In this document: one piece after another, positions 25,385 to 33,425 of the stretch
Layout: every line of letters begins with the position of its first letter
Position numbering within the stretch: position 1 is the stretch's first letter
From: Thalassolituus sp. UBA674
GTDB taxonomy: Bacteria; Pseudomonadota; Gammaproteobacteria; Pseudomonadales; Oceanobacteraceae
Assembly (NCBI GenBank): GCA_002298335.1
Contig: DBNK01000028.1
Coordinates: forward strand, 1-42,733
DNA length: 42,733 bases
Reading direction: 5' to 3'
Notes under the pieces: model-generated
Told to the model about the DNA's origin: nothing
The model's input: only the letters and a program-made list of their open reading frames with translations
Database searches by the model: none
Made by a program: the position numbers and the translations under genes

Positions 25385-26748
25385 CAGGCGACCATGCCCT
25401 CAACATCAACACCCTCTTCGCGTAATTTAGCGACCTTATAACGCAATGTGCGCGGGCTGATACCGAGACGCTCAGCAGCGTCTTTACGGCTGGGTTCTTC
25501 GCGCAGGGCTTTGGCAATCAGCTCGGCTTCACGGTGTTTGAGGTCATTACCCAGCACACCCTCCGGGTCTTTCTGCTCGTGCAGAACAGGCTCTGGTTCA
25601 GAGCTGAAAATCTGGCGGTTTTTCGGCACCGGCGTCAGGGTAAAGTCATGCGCACTGATCAGGTTTCCGGTCTGTAAAATCAAAGAACGCTGAATGGTGT
25701 TATCCAGCTCGCGGACGTTACCAGGCCAGGAATGGTTGAGTAATTTCTGCTCAGCATCACTGCTCATACGCGGCACCGGACGCTTCATTTTTCCGGCATG
25801 ATGAGCCAGCAGACGACGTGCCAGTGGCAGAATATCGTCGCGGCGTTCTCTCAGTGGCAGCCACTTCAGCGGGAACACCGTTAAACGGTAATACAGATCT
25901 TCACGGAAATTGCCTTCCGCCACATAATCCGCCAGCTCGCGGTTGGTTGTGGCTACAATCCGGACGTTCAGATCAATGGTTTTTTTGCCACCCAGACGCT
26001 CAACCTGGCGCTCCTGTAACACACGCAGTAATTTTGCCTGCAGCGCCGGGTCCATCTCGGTAATTTCGTCGAGTAACAGAGTGCCACCATCGGCCTGCTC
26101 AAATTTACCCGGCATGGTCTGATAGGCGCCGGTAAAAGCGCCTTTTTCATAACCAAAGAGCATGGCTTCGAGCATGTTTTCCGGAATAGCCGCGCAATTA
26201 ATTGCAATAAACGGCGCTTTTTTACGCTGGGAATTCTGGTGAATATAGCGCGCCAGCACTTCTTTACCGGTGCCGCTTTCACCACTGATTAATACGGTGG
26301 AATCGGTCTGCGCCACACGTTTGGCAAGCTGAAATAATTGCTGAGAAACTGCGGCTTCACACACAGGTTCCGATTCATCCACTTTGACGTCACCACTCTG
26401 GGTATAAGGGCTCAGCAAGGCATCCAGCTCACGCAGCTCAAACGGTTTCATCAGATAGTCATCAGCGCCCTGCTGCATGGCCTGAACAGCCTGACTGACG
26501 TCGCCGTAGGCCGTCATCAACAGCACGGGCAGCCAGGGATGCTCCTGCTTAATGTAGGTCAGTAACTCCAGCCCGGTCATTTCCGGCATATTAATGTCAG
26601 TCAACACCAGATCCGGCTGAATGTCCTGCAGCAGTACGACCGCTTCTTTGCCATTTTTGGCTTCAGTAACGTCGTACTGTTTCAGCATCAGAGTATCGAC
26701 AATGGCCTCACGCAGACGCGGATCGTCTTCAACAACTAAAATTCTCAT
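25381..26748 (-). CDS. fleR: FleR (FlrC), NtrC-family response regulator
   Basis: This 455-residue activator of sigma-54 flagellar promoters has a receiver domain with the phospho-acceptor D51 in LVLTDINMPEMTG. The AAA+ domain has Walker A GESGTGKE (156-163), the sigma-54 contact loop GAFTGA (203-208) and LLLDEITEMDPALQAKLL. The C-terminal Fis-type helix-turn-helix is RKDAAERLGISPRTLRYKVA. It is the cognate regulator of FleS, whose gene lies 44 bases upstream. Confidence 0.95.
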   Translation of the reverse strand: MRILVVEDDPRLREAIVDTLMLKQYDVTEAKNGKEAVVLLQDIQPDLVLTDINMPEMTGLELLTYIKQEHPWLPVLLMTAYGDVSQAVQAMQQGADDYLMKPFELRELDALLSPYTQSGDVKVDESEPVCEAAVSQQLFQLAKRVAQTDSTVLISGESGTGKEVLARYIHQNSQRKKAPFIAINCAAIPENMLEAMLFGYEKGAFTGAYQTMPGKFEQADGGTLLLDEITEMDPALQAKLLRVLQERQVERLGGKKTIDLNVRIVATTNRELADYVAEGNFREDLYYRLTVFPLKWLPLRERRDDILPLARRLLAHHAGKMKRPVPRMSSDAEQKLLNHSWPGNVRELDNTIQRSLILQTGNLISAHDFTLTPVPKNRQIFSSEPEPVLHEQKDPEGVLGNDLKHREAELIAKALREEPSRKDAAERLGISPRTLRYKVAKLREEGVDVEGMVAC

Positions 26749-26792
26749 AGCGACTCCTCAATTCAGCGCTGGCGCTGCTTGTAATTCTTGGA

Positions 26793-27992
26793 TCAGGAAT
26801 GGTTGGGTAAAGGCAGAAGGATGTCAGCCTGCAGGCCACCGGAGGGGCTGTCGCTGACACTGAAACGGCCCTGATGTGCGCGGATAACAGCCTGTACGAC
26901 CGCCAGCCCTAATCCGGTTCCGTTACTTTTCGTGGTGTAAAACGGCTCCATAATGCGGGCTTTCTGCTCGTCCGGCAGGCCCGGGCCGTTGTCCATAATA
27001 CGCAGTGCCAGATGACGCTCCCCTGCCCGCTCGATGCGGATGCGGATCGCCAGCTCATCAGCAGAGGCTTCCAGTGCGTTATTCACCAGATTCATGACGG
27101 CACTGATCAGGGCGTCGTAATTACAGAGGAAATGCACTGAGTCATCACGCACATCAAAATCACAATGCGCGTGTGAATTAGCCAGCGGTACTTCCATTGC
27201 TGACTTAAGACCATTCACCAGATCGCTGACGCTGACGTCATCGTTCAGCGGTGCTTCTCCGCGGGCGAAAATCAGCATGTCGCGGACCTGGCGTTCCAGG
27301 TGATGCAGACGGTCCTGAAGTTTGGCGGCAAAGCGGATACGGTGGGTTTCATCAATGGTGTCAGCACCCAGATGACCGGCATAAAGTGTGGCCGCAGCAA
27401 GCGGTGTGCGGATCTGATGCGCCAGAGAAGCAACCATCTTACCCATGGCAGACAGACGCTCATGCTGGGACAGCTGCGCCTGCAGGGCACGGGTTTCTGT
27501 CATATCGGTAAGCAGCACCAGCTGGCCCCGCTCGTTGGTCATGGCCGCGGTACGCAGACTCACGCGGCGGCCATCGACCAGAGAAATTTCGTGACCGTCA
27601 TCATGACGTGGTTTAAAGCAACGCTGAATCAGCTGACGCCAACGCTGACCGGCAAGCCTGCGGACACCGGCAGGCCCCAGCAGCAGATCATCCGCCGCGC
27701 GGTTGCTCTGTACTACCACGCCGTTTTCATCCAGCTGCAGTACACCGGCAGGCAGCATCTGCAGCAGGCTCTCAAGACGATCAGCGATGCGTTCTTTTTC
27801 ACCCAGCTCCTGCATCCGCTGGGCAGACACCGTTGCCAGCTCTCCGCTTAACTGCTCGACTTTATGCTCAAGAAAGGCATAGGAGTCGGTCAGTTGCTGC
27901 GACATTTCACTGAACAGATTGAAGGCTTTTTTCAGCTCGTTCTGGTCGAGTGGTCGGTTCTGGTCGAACGCTTGATGCAAGGCTGCTGTCAC
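26793..27992 (-). CDS. fleS: FleS (FlrB), soluble flagellar sensor histidine kinase
   Basis: This 399-residue kinase has no membrane segments, an N-terminal coiled coil (about 20-70), a PAS domain (about 72-165) and the kinase core. H192 lies in SLAHQIRTPLAAATLYAG. The ATPase boxes are N (SAVMNLVNNALEAS), G1 (IMDNGPGLPD), F (EPFYTTKSNGTG) and G2 (GLGLAVVQAV). It phosphorylates FleR. The start is a GTG at 27992 with an AGGGTAG element upstream. Its promoter region carries a near-consensus sigma-54 site. Confidence 0.94.
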   Translation of the reverse strand: MTAALHQAFDQNRPLDQNELKKAFNLFSEMSQQLTDSYAFLEHKVEQLSGELATVSAQRMQELGEKERIADRLESLLQMLPAGVLQLDENGVVVQSNRAADDLLLGPAGVRRLAGQRWRQLIQRCFKPRHDDGHEISLVDGRRVSLRTAAMTNERGQLVLLTDMTETRALQAQLSQHERLSAMGKMVASLAHQIRTPLAAATLYAGHLGADTIDETHRIRFAAKLQDRLHHLERQVRDMLIFARGEAPLNDDVSVSDLVNGLKSAMEVPLANSHAHCDFDVRDDSVHFLCNYDALISAVMNLVNNALEASADELAIRIRIERAGERHLALRIMDNGPGLPDEQKARIMEPFYTTKSNGTGLGLAVVQAVIRAHQGRFSVSDSPSGGLQADILLPLPNHS

Positions 27993-28050
27993 AATTTCTA
28001 CCCTGTTTCAGTGGTTTTGGCGGCGGAAATCCGGCGCTTTATCAGGGTTG

Positions 28051-28066
28051 AGCAATTAGTGTGCCC
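28051..28066 (-). promoter_or_regulatory. sigma-54 promoter of fleSR
   Basis: On the minus strand the sequence is GGGCACACTAATTGCT. Only the first base departs from TGGCAC-N5-TTGCT. Transcription would start near 28039, 47 bases before the fleS GTG. It fits FleQ activation of fleSR as known in Pseudomonas. Confidence 0.68.
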
Positions 28067-28223
28067 GGTGTCGGGAAAACGTTATGGAATGAGGGGTTTG
28101 GTGACGGGAAAGGTAACGAATGACAGGTTGGAGGTGGGGTTTATGGGTTTTGGTAAGGCTGCAGTTTGAGAGTTTGGCCAAATTGAGAGGCATTAATTAC
28201 TCTCAAATTTTCTTTGTGCAAAG

Positions 28224-28250
28224 CGTCATCCTCGCGGAGGCGGGGATCCC
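28224..28250. repeat. small widespread-type repeat (GTCATCCTCGCGGAGGCGGGGATCC type)
   Basis: The stretch reads GTCATCCTCGCGG, then AGGCGGGGATCC. It is a variant of the common GTCATTCCCGCG-AGGCGGGAATCC intergenic repeat, related to 10971-10999 in opposite orientation. Confidence 0.55.
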
Positions 28251-28313
28251 TGGAGTTTGCAAGTCTAGTCATTTTTAAATACCAGAAACCCATCAAATTC
28301 AGATGTTTTCTGA

Positions 28314-28520
28314 TCGCTCCTGGGAGGACGGCATCCTCCCGGCGCTGGCCCACCCACCTGCTTCGCGCTTTTCTGGGCCGTATTCCAAATTTCTTCATAA
28401 CTTACCGGGTACAACCACACAGGACATCCATGTCCTGCGCGGTTTAGCTCGGCGTCCTGCCTCGCTCCCCTAACGTTATTTCAGAAATTTCGGCGGCCCC
28501 AGAGGCGCATTTTCAACCAG
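28314..28520 (+). repeat. multi-hairpin element, copy D (type 2)
   Basis: Homologous to the reverse complement of 11126-11404. Hairpin 1 is 28322-28340 (GGGAGGA/TCCTCCC, loop CGGCA). Hairpin 2 is 28420-28437 (arms CAGGAC and GTCCTG around ATCCAT). Between them are CCACCTGCTTCGCGCT and TTCTTCATAACT. It ends with CCCCAGAGGCGC followed by ATTTTCAACCAG, which is inverted at 28629-28646. Confidence 0.85.
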
Positions 28521-28628
28521 ACACACCATAACTGAATGAGCAACACTGAGGGCCGGAACGCTTTTAATGAGTCAGTCACTGGAAACCGTTGAGGCTCCCA
28601 GTGATTAATTTTCACTTAGTAAATGTCG

Positions 28629-28838
28629 CTGGTTGAGAATGCGCCTGTTGCGAGCCACTGAATTCAAAAACGAACAGACCGATAGCACATGGATGTGCTA
28701 TCAGATCCGCTGAGGCAGGAAGCCGAATCGGATCGTGGTCGTCGAGAGTTTGCAGAATGAAGTGAAACAGCGAGAAACACAGCGCGAAGCAGGTGGGTGG
28801 GCCAGCGCCGGGAGGATGCCGTCCTCCCAGGAGCGAAA
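28629..28838 (-). repeat. multi-hairpin element, copy B (type 1)
   Basis: Its reverse complement matches 10690-10915. Hairpin 1 is 28810-28828 (GGGAGGA/TCCTCCC, loop TGCCG). Hairpin 2 is 28681-28702 with arms GATAGCAC and GTGCTATC around ATGGAT. The shared CGCGAAGCAGGTGG block lies between. It faces copy D across a 108-base spacer. Confidence 0.85.
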
Positions 28839-28909
28839 ACCAATCTCAAATTAATTCAGGGTTTCAGCAGCATAATCCTCAGGTAAGCGGGGACATACCA
28901 GTCCGGCAA

Positions 28910-30346
28910 TCAGGCGAAATCCTTCTCTTTCCGCCCCAGATTATACTTCCGCATTTTCTCAACCAGCGTCGTCCGGCGGATACTCAGTTTCTCAGCCGCC
29001 CGTGCCACCACACCATTGGCGTCATCAAGTGCCTGCTGGATCAGTGAGCATTCCAGATCCTGCAGATATTCGCGCAGATCCAGCCCATTCACCGGCAACA
29101 GCGCCGGATTATCCACACCGGCCAGACCTTCGCTCTGGGTAACATCGGCAACAACCTGCGGAATGTCATCGCCTTCATCGACATGACGGAATTTCTTCGG
29201 CAGTTCGTTCACGCCGATCACACCGTACGGATGCAGAATTGCCAGTCGCTCTACCAGGTTAGCCAGTTCACGGACGTTACCGTGCCAGTCATGGCGGCAC
29301 AGCGACATAATGGCAGCGGAGTTAAAGCGGATGGAGCCACGCTTTTCGTTTTCGAGACGGGAAATGAGTTCGTTCAGCAGCAGCGGAATGTCTTCAACGC
29401 GCTCGCGCAGTGACGGCATTTCGATGGGGAATACGTTCAGACGATAATACAGGTCTTCGCGGAAAGTACCTTCTTCGATCATGCTTTCGAGGTTTTTGTG
29501 CGTCGCCGCGATAATGCGCACATTGGCATTCAGGGTTTTGTTGGAGCCCACACGTTCGAAGGTATGTTCCTGCAGAACACGCAGGATTTTAACCTGCATG
29601 TTCAGCGGCATATCGCCGATTTCATCAAGAAACAGGGTACCGCCTTCGGCCAGCTCAAATCGGCCCGGGCGACTGTTGATCGCGCCGGTAAAGGCGCCTT
29701 TTTCGTGACCGAACAATTCGCTTTCCAGCAGTTCGGCCGGAATTGCGCCACAGTTCACCGGCACAAAGGGCTTGTTACGGCGGTGGGAATGGTAATGCAG
29801 GTTACGGGCAACCACTTCTTTACCGGTACCCGATTCACCCTGAATCAGCACGCTGACGTCTTTATCCGCAACCTGCATAATGAGTTCGCGTACGGTCTGG
29901 ATATGGCGGCTGGTGCCAACGAGGCTGCGGAACAGCTGAATTTCACGACGCTCCCCCCGGGAGCGGCTCTGATTATGCTGTTCGCGATAAATCTGGCAGC
30001 GGTGCAGGCTGTCAAGCAACTGGTTATAGCTGGGCGGCATGGAGAGCGTCGCCAGAAAGCCCTGACGCTGATCTTCTGGTAACTGTTCCCCGGCGTAGAG
30101 TACCGGCATGGCCTTATCCCAGTCGTGCACATCACCGATCAGACCTGCGACTGGTTTGTTGCCGGTATCACCGATAATGACGGCACAAATGTCGTTGCTG
30201 TCTTCAATCTGCTGATTAACGGTTGAACGCCAGTCGGCAGCTCCGGCGGCGACGACCTCTTCTCCGAGAAAATCCAGAATAACTTTCAGATCGTGACGGC
30301 GCTCCACATTATCATCGATCAGTAAGACTTTGATTTCTCTCCACAT
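28910..30346 (-). CDS. fleQ: FleQ (FlrA), sigma-54 master activator of flagellar genes
   Basis: This 478-residue protein is the top regulator of the flagellar cascade. The N-terminal receiver-like domain (MWREIKVLLIDDN...) is degenerate and lacks a clear phospho-acceptor, as in Pseudomonas FleQ. The AAA+ domain has Walker A GESGTGKE (170-177) and GAFTGA (217-222). LFRS at 138-141 and RN at 181-182 correspond to residues known to bind c-di-GMP in P. aeruginosa FleQ, so c-di-GMP control is likely. The Fis-type helix-turn-helix at the end reads ARAAEKLSIRRTTLVEKMRK. It has its own promoter region after the fliS terminator. Confidence 0.96.
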   Translation of the reverse strand: MWREIKVLLIDDNVERRHDLKVILDFLGEEVVAAGAADWRSTVNQQIEDSNDICAVIIGDTGNKPVAGLIGDVHDWDKAMPVLYAGEQLPEDQRQGFLATLSMPPSYNQLLDSLHRCQIYREQHNQSRSRGERREIQLFRSLVGTSRHIQTVRELIMQVADKDVSVLIQGESGTGKEVVARNLHYHSHRRNKPFVPVNCGAIPAELLESELFGHEKGAFTGAINSRPGRFELAEGGTLFLDEIGDMPLNMQVKILRVLQEHTFERVGSNKTLNANVRIIAATHKNLESMIEEGTFREDLYYRLNVFPIEMPSLRERVEDIPLLLNELISRLENEKRGSIRFNSAAIMSLCRHDWHGNVRELANLVERLAILHPYGVIGVNELPKKFRHVDEGDDIPQVVADVTQSEGLAGVDNPALLPVNGLDLREYLQDLECSLIQQALDDANGVVARAAEKLSIRRTTLVEKMRKYNLGRKEKDFA

Positions 30347-30420
30347 AACAGCTGCAGTTCCTTTTATTTTTTCAGTAACAGTGGGATGACCAGCGCCATC
30401 ACTTTGACTTTCTTCACTTC

Positions 30421-30449
30421 AGTTAAGTAGCAAAACTGCGATAAGTCAA
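30421..30449 (-). promoter_or_regulatory. secondary sigma-70-like promoter candidate of fleQ
   Basis: On the minus strand TTGACT and TTAACT are separated by 17 bases. The -35 is good and the -10 is poor. It lies about 75 bases before the fleQ ATG. It competes with the better-looking site at 30501-30530. Confidence 0.3.
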
Positions 30450-30500
30450 ACTTCTGACGTTAAAAAACTGAACGATCGGAAAGGACTTATACGTAAAGAA

Positions 30501-30530
30501 TTTATAACGCAATGTGTCGTAAATTGACAA
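30501..30530 (-). promoter_or_regulatory. sigma-70-like promoter candidate of fleQ
   Basis: On the minus strand TTGTCA and TATAAA are separated by 18 bases, immediately after the terminator at 30532-30554. The leader would be about 150 bases. No sigma-54 site is seen upstream of fleQ, consistent with sigma-70 transcription of fleQ in Pseudomonas. Confidence 0.45.
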
Positions 30531-30531
30531 T

Positions 30532-30554
30532 AAAAAAGCCTCCATAAGGAGGCT
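30532..30554 (-). terminator. rho-independent terminator after fliS
   Basis: On the minus strand a 7-bp stem AGCCTCC/GGAGGCT with a TTAT loop is followed directly by TTTTT. It lies about 100 bases past the fliS stop and isolates fliS from fleQ. The intervening 100 bases (30555-30655) hold no fliT-like gene. Confidence 0.88.
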
Positions 30555-30655
30555 CAGAGTGTGCAAGTTTTCGTTTGTGGCCGCTGTGACGGGCCCGGAA
30601 CCGGTAATATGTTCAGAGCGATGTCTTCATATCCACCCTGTTCAGCGGAAGTCCG

Positions 30656-31105
30656 TCAGGCCGAAACAAATCCACCACGGGAATCACTGTGCTCGCTGGC
30701 AGGCGCGGAATGAATACTCTGCAGGTATTCCTGACGGATGCCATCCCAGCCGGTTTTGACTTCCAGCATCAGGCCCATGACTTCATCGATCATATTGGTA
30801 TCGTTTTTACTGGTGGCTTCAAGCAGACGCCGCACCATGTAGTCATACAGGCGCTCCAGGTTGCCGGAAAGCTCACCACCTTTGCTGTGGTCCAGACTGC
30901 TCTGCAAGGTCTGGATGATTTCGCAGACGCGCCCCAGAAGACGGGCTTTTTCCTGCATATCGGAACGCTGAATAGCACCTTTGGCCTGAGCCATACGTGT
31001 CAGGGCAGCTTCCATGAGCAGTTGAATCAAGCGGTGAGGGTCCGCTTCCAGCACCTCAGAGGTCACATTCACTTTCTGATACTGCTTTGCTCCGGATTCG
31101 TACAT
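30656..31105 (-). CDS. fliS: FliS, flagellin export chaperone
   Basis: This 149-residue helical chaperone binds the flagellin C-terminus in the cytoplasm and prevents early polymerisation. The N-terminus YESGAKQYQKVNVTSEVLEA and the motif DPHRLIQLLMEAALTRMAQA are typical of FliS, as is SGNLERLYDYMVRRLLEA. It has an AGGAG-type site upstream. In many relatives fliD lies just before it and fliT after it. Here neither is present, so fliD and flagellin must lie elsewhere. It diverges from the methyltransferase gene at 31377. Confidence 0.95.
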   Translation of the reverse strand: MYESGAKQYQKVNVTSEVLEADPHRLIQLLMEAALTRMAQAKGAIQRSDMQEKARLLGRVCEIIQTLQSSLDHSKGGELSGNLERLYDYMVRRLLEATSKNDTNMIDEVMGLMLEVKTGWDGIRQEYLQSIHSAPASEHSDSRGGFVSA

Positions 31106-31225
31106 TACCTATTCTCCTGCCAGCCGGATTAACGTCATCTGTCACTGTATTAGTTGACGGCGCGGGATGAGATTTCTTTAACACTTTTGTTCGTAACATT
31201 TTGTATCCGCAAGCGGCAGACAGGC

Positions 31226-31241
31226 GGCAAGCTCTTGCCCA
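31226..31241 (-). promoter_or_regulatory. weak sigma-54 candidate / palindrome upstream of fliS
   Basis: On the minus strand the sequence is TGGGCAAGAGCTTGCC. It has GG and GC at the correct spacing and TTGC at -12, but the bases after -24 are off consensus. The same region is a perfect palindrome, GGCAAG-CT-CTTGCC (31226-31239). The leader would be about 110 bases. An operator is equally possible. Confidence 0.3.
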
Positions 31242-31313
31242 CCCACTGCTCTACCGGCCTTGCCACCCCGAAATAAATTGAATAAACCCCATATATTTCA
31301 ATAACTTAAAAAA

Positions 31314-31329
31314 TGGCACAGATACTGCT
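31314..31329 (+). promoter_or_regulatory. sigma-54 promoter of the TPR-methyltransferase gene
   Basis: On the plus strand the sequence is TGGCACAGATACTGCT. It departs from the consensus TGGCAC-N5-TTGCT at one base and has exact GG-N10-GC spacing. Transcription should start near 31340. That excludes the GTG/ATG codons at 31332-31337 as starts and supports the ATG at 31377. Confidence 0.72.
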
Positions 31330-31376
31330 GAGTGATGCAAAAGCACGATAAATGCTCAGCAGCAGAGGTGCCGGTT

Positions 31377-33416
31377 ATGGCTAACTCATTAACAAATGCA
31401 AAAACACTCCGCCGAACGGACCGCGATCAGGATCATCGCAGCCTGATCGAAGCCGCAAGCCGGTGTTACAGCGATGCCGTCCGGCGCGAAAATCCGGATC
31501 TGCTGGAGAAGGCCGCCCTGCTGGCATTTCAGGCCTGGCAGGCTAATGAGACCTATATTCCCGGTATTAACCTGCTGGCGCGCATAGCCACTCACCGTCA
31601 GCGTTATGATGAAGCATCGCACTGGATTGATACCGGGTTAAGTATCAAACCTGACAGTACCAGCCTGTTGTACAGTGCCGGTCATCTGGCACTGGCCAAC
31701 AGCGACCTGTCACTGGCAGAACATTATTTTGAACGTGCCAGCCATATCTCCCGGGTGAATACCAAAGCGCCCGTGTATCTGGCTCACGTCAAACTGCTGA
31801 AAGGCGATTACCTGGGGGCTTTCCAGCTTTACCGCGAACTGGCCAAAACCAAAGCCAGCGATCCTCAGATCCGCAGCAAGCTGTTTGAAGCCGCCAACAA
31901 TGTGGTGGCGGATTTTTATTCGGCGGAGCTGGAGGCCGAACTGATCCGCTGGTTCAGTTTCGACAATGTTGATTTCAGTCTCTTACGGCCGCTGGCAACT
32001 TCCCTGCTGAAGCACAAGCTGAGGCTTTCTGAAACCGGTTGTCCGCTGGATGCCGACGAAATTGCCGCAGACCCGCTGCTGCTCATCTGTCTGTCACATT
32101 TCTGTTTCTGCGATCCGGTGATTGAGCGTCTGCTGATGACGCTGCGCCAGAGCATCCTGCTGACCAGCAGCCGCCAGATGTCCATCCGCAGTGAATATCT
32201 GCCGCTGGTTATTGCGCTCGCGCATCAGTGTGAGATCAATGAATCCGTCTGGTACATTTCTGATCAGGAATCCCAACTGGTGGACCAGCTGACGGATCTG
32301 GCAGAGAAGGTACTGCAACTGCCGGAAACCACCAGCGGCGATATTTCAGGGCTGCTGCTTCTGGTGATGATGTATCAGCCACTGGCGCGCAGCCCACTGA
32401 CTCAGGCCCTGGCCGCGAAGAACTGGTTGTGGCCAGATGAAATGTCGGCACTGATGGATCAGGCACTGAATGAACAGCTGAGTATCCGCAGTCTGCAGCA
32501 GGACATTCCTCAGCTGGGCTGTACCCGTAACCGGGTGTCTGACAAGGTCCGCGCTCAGTACGAAGAATACCCGTATCCGCGCTGGACAGCCCTCGGCTAC
32601 AACCAGCCGGCAGACTATTACAACACGCTGAAAACCCTCTTCCGTGGACGGCTGGACGATCTGCCGCGTCCCGCCGCACCGCTGCAGGTTCTGGTAGCCG
32701 GCTGTGGCACAGGCCGTCATGCCCTGAGCCTGGCACGCTATTTCACCCCGCTGAACATCACCGCCATCGACCTCAGCCGTGCGTCACTGGCTTATGCCGG
32801 GATGAAGGCTGCGCAATACGGGCTGAAAGTGAATTTTCTGCAAGGTGATTTATTGCTGGCTGAAAAACTGGACGCGCCGTTTGATGTGATTGAATGTTCT
32901 GGTGTGCTGCATCACATGCAGTCACCGCAGAAAGGTCTGAACACCCTCAGCCGTTGCCTGAAACCAGGCGGCCTGATGAAGATCGCACTGTACAGCCGTC
33001 AGGCCCGTACTCTGGTCACGGAGCTGCGCGATGAACTCGGTGCCACCCTGCCCCACACTGCTAACGACATCCGTGCCGTGCGTGAAGCCCTGCTGCGTCA
33101 GGGCGGTGACCGCTGGCAGGCCATCCTCCAGTCACCGGATTTCTACAGCCTCAGCGCCTGCCGAGACCTGCTCTTCCACGAACAGGAACACGTGTTCGAT
33201 CTGCAGGAAATCCGCCGCATGACGGAAAAAGCCGGACTGAACTGGATTGGTATTATTCCGCCACCCGGCGCAAGGGAACTGGCCCGCGACAAGCTTCAGC
33301 TGGAAACGACGCAGCTGACCCTGAATGACTGGCACACACTGGAACAACTCGAACCCGGGTTGTTCTCAGGGATGTATCAGTTTTATGTGCGTAAGCCGGT
33401 GCTGAAGAAAGCCTGA
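31377..33416 (+). CDS. TPR-repeat class I SAM-dependent methyltransferase, likely in the flagellar regulon
   Basis: This 679-residue protein has an N-terminal TPR-like helical region (about 20-200: for example YIPGINLLARIATHRQRYDE and LALANSDLSLAEHYFERASH), a helical middle, and a C-terminal Rossmann methyltransferase domain (about 400-640). SAM motif I is VLVAGCGTGRHALSLARYF (near 438). It is preceded by YEEYPYPRW and followed by ITAIDLSRASLAYA, FDVIECSGVLHHM and LKPGGLMKIALYS. I chose the ATG at 31377 because it has GAGG 9 bases upstream and lies after the predicted transcription start. It diverges from fliS and ends 9 bases before ung, which is convergent. The target is unknown. The sigma-54 promoter and position suggest a flagellar target such as flagellin or its glycan (inference). 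Confidence 0.85.
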   Translation: MANSLTNAKTLRRTDRDQDHRSLIEAASRCYSDAVRRENPDLLEKAALLAFQAWQANETYIPGINLLARIATHRQRYDEASHWIDTGLSIKPDSTSLLYSAGHLALANSDLSLAEHYFERASHISRVNTKAPVYLAHVKLLKGDYLGAFQLYRELAKTKASDPQIRSKLFEAANNVVADFYSAELEAELIRWFSFDNVDFSLLRPLATSLLKHKLRLSETGCPLDADEIAADPLLLICLSHFCFCDPVIERLLMTLRQSILLTSSRQMSIRSEYLPLVIALAHQCEINESVWYISDQESQLVDQLTDLAEKVLQLPETTSGDISGLLLLVMMYQPLARSPLTQALAAKNWLWPDEMSALMDQALNEQLSIRSLQQDIPQLGCTRNRVSDKVRAQYEEYPYPRWTALGYNQPADYYNTLKTLFRGRLDDLPRPAAPLQVLVAGCGTGRHALSLARYFTPLNITAIDLSRASLAYAGMKAAQYGLKVNFLQGDLLLAEKLDAPFDVIECSGVLHHMQSPQKGLNTLSRCLKPGGLMKIALYSRQARTLVTELRDELGATLPHTANDIRAVREALLRQGGDRWQAILQSPDFYSLSACRDLLFHEQEHVFDLQEIRRMTEKAGLNWIGIIPPPGARELARDKLQLETTQLTLNDWHTLEQLEPGLFSGMYQFYVRKPVLKKA

Positions 33417-33425
33417 TCTTCACAG

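Larger units (their letters stand above)
27993..28909. other. 917-base non-coding repeat island between fleQ and fleS
   Basis: The left end carries the fleS promoter. From about 28.2 kb the region holds a short common repeat (28224-28250) and two converging multi-hairpin elements (28314-28520 and 28629-28838). Between them is a spacer that shares CTGGTTGA-AATGCGCCT-like ends and a GAGGCTCCCAGTGAT block with the island near 11.1 kb. I see no gene that survives comparison of the repeat copies. Confidence 0.8.
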
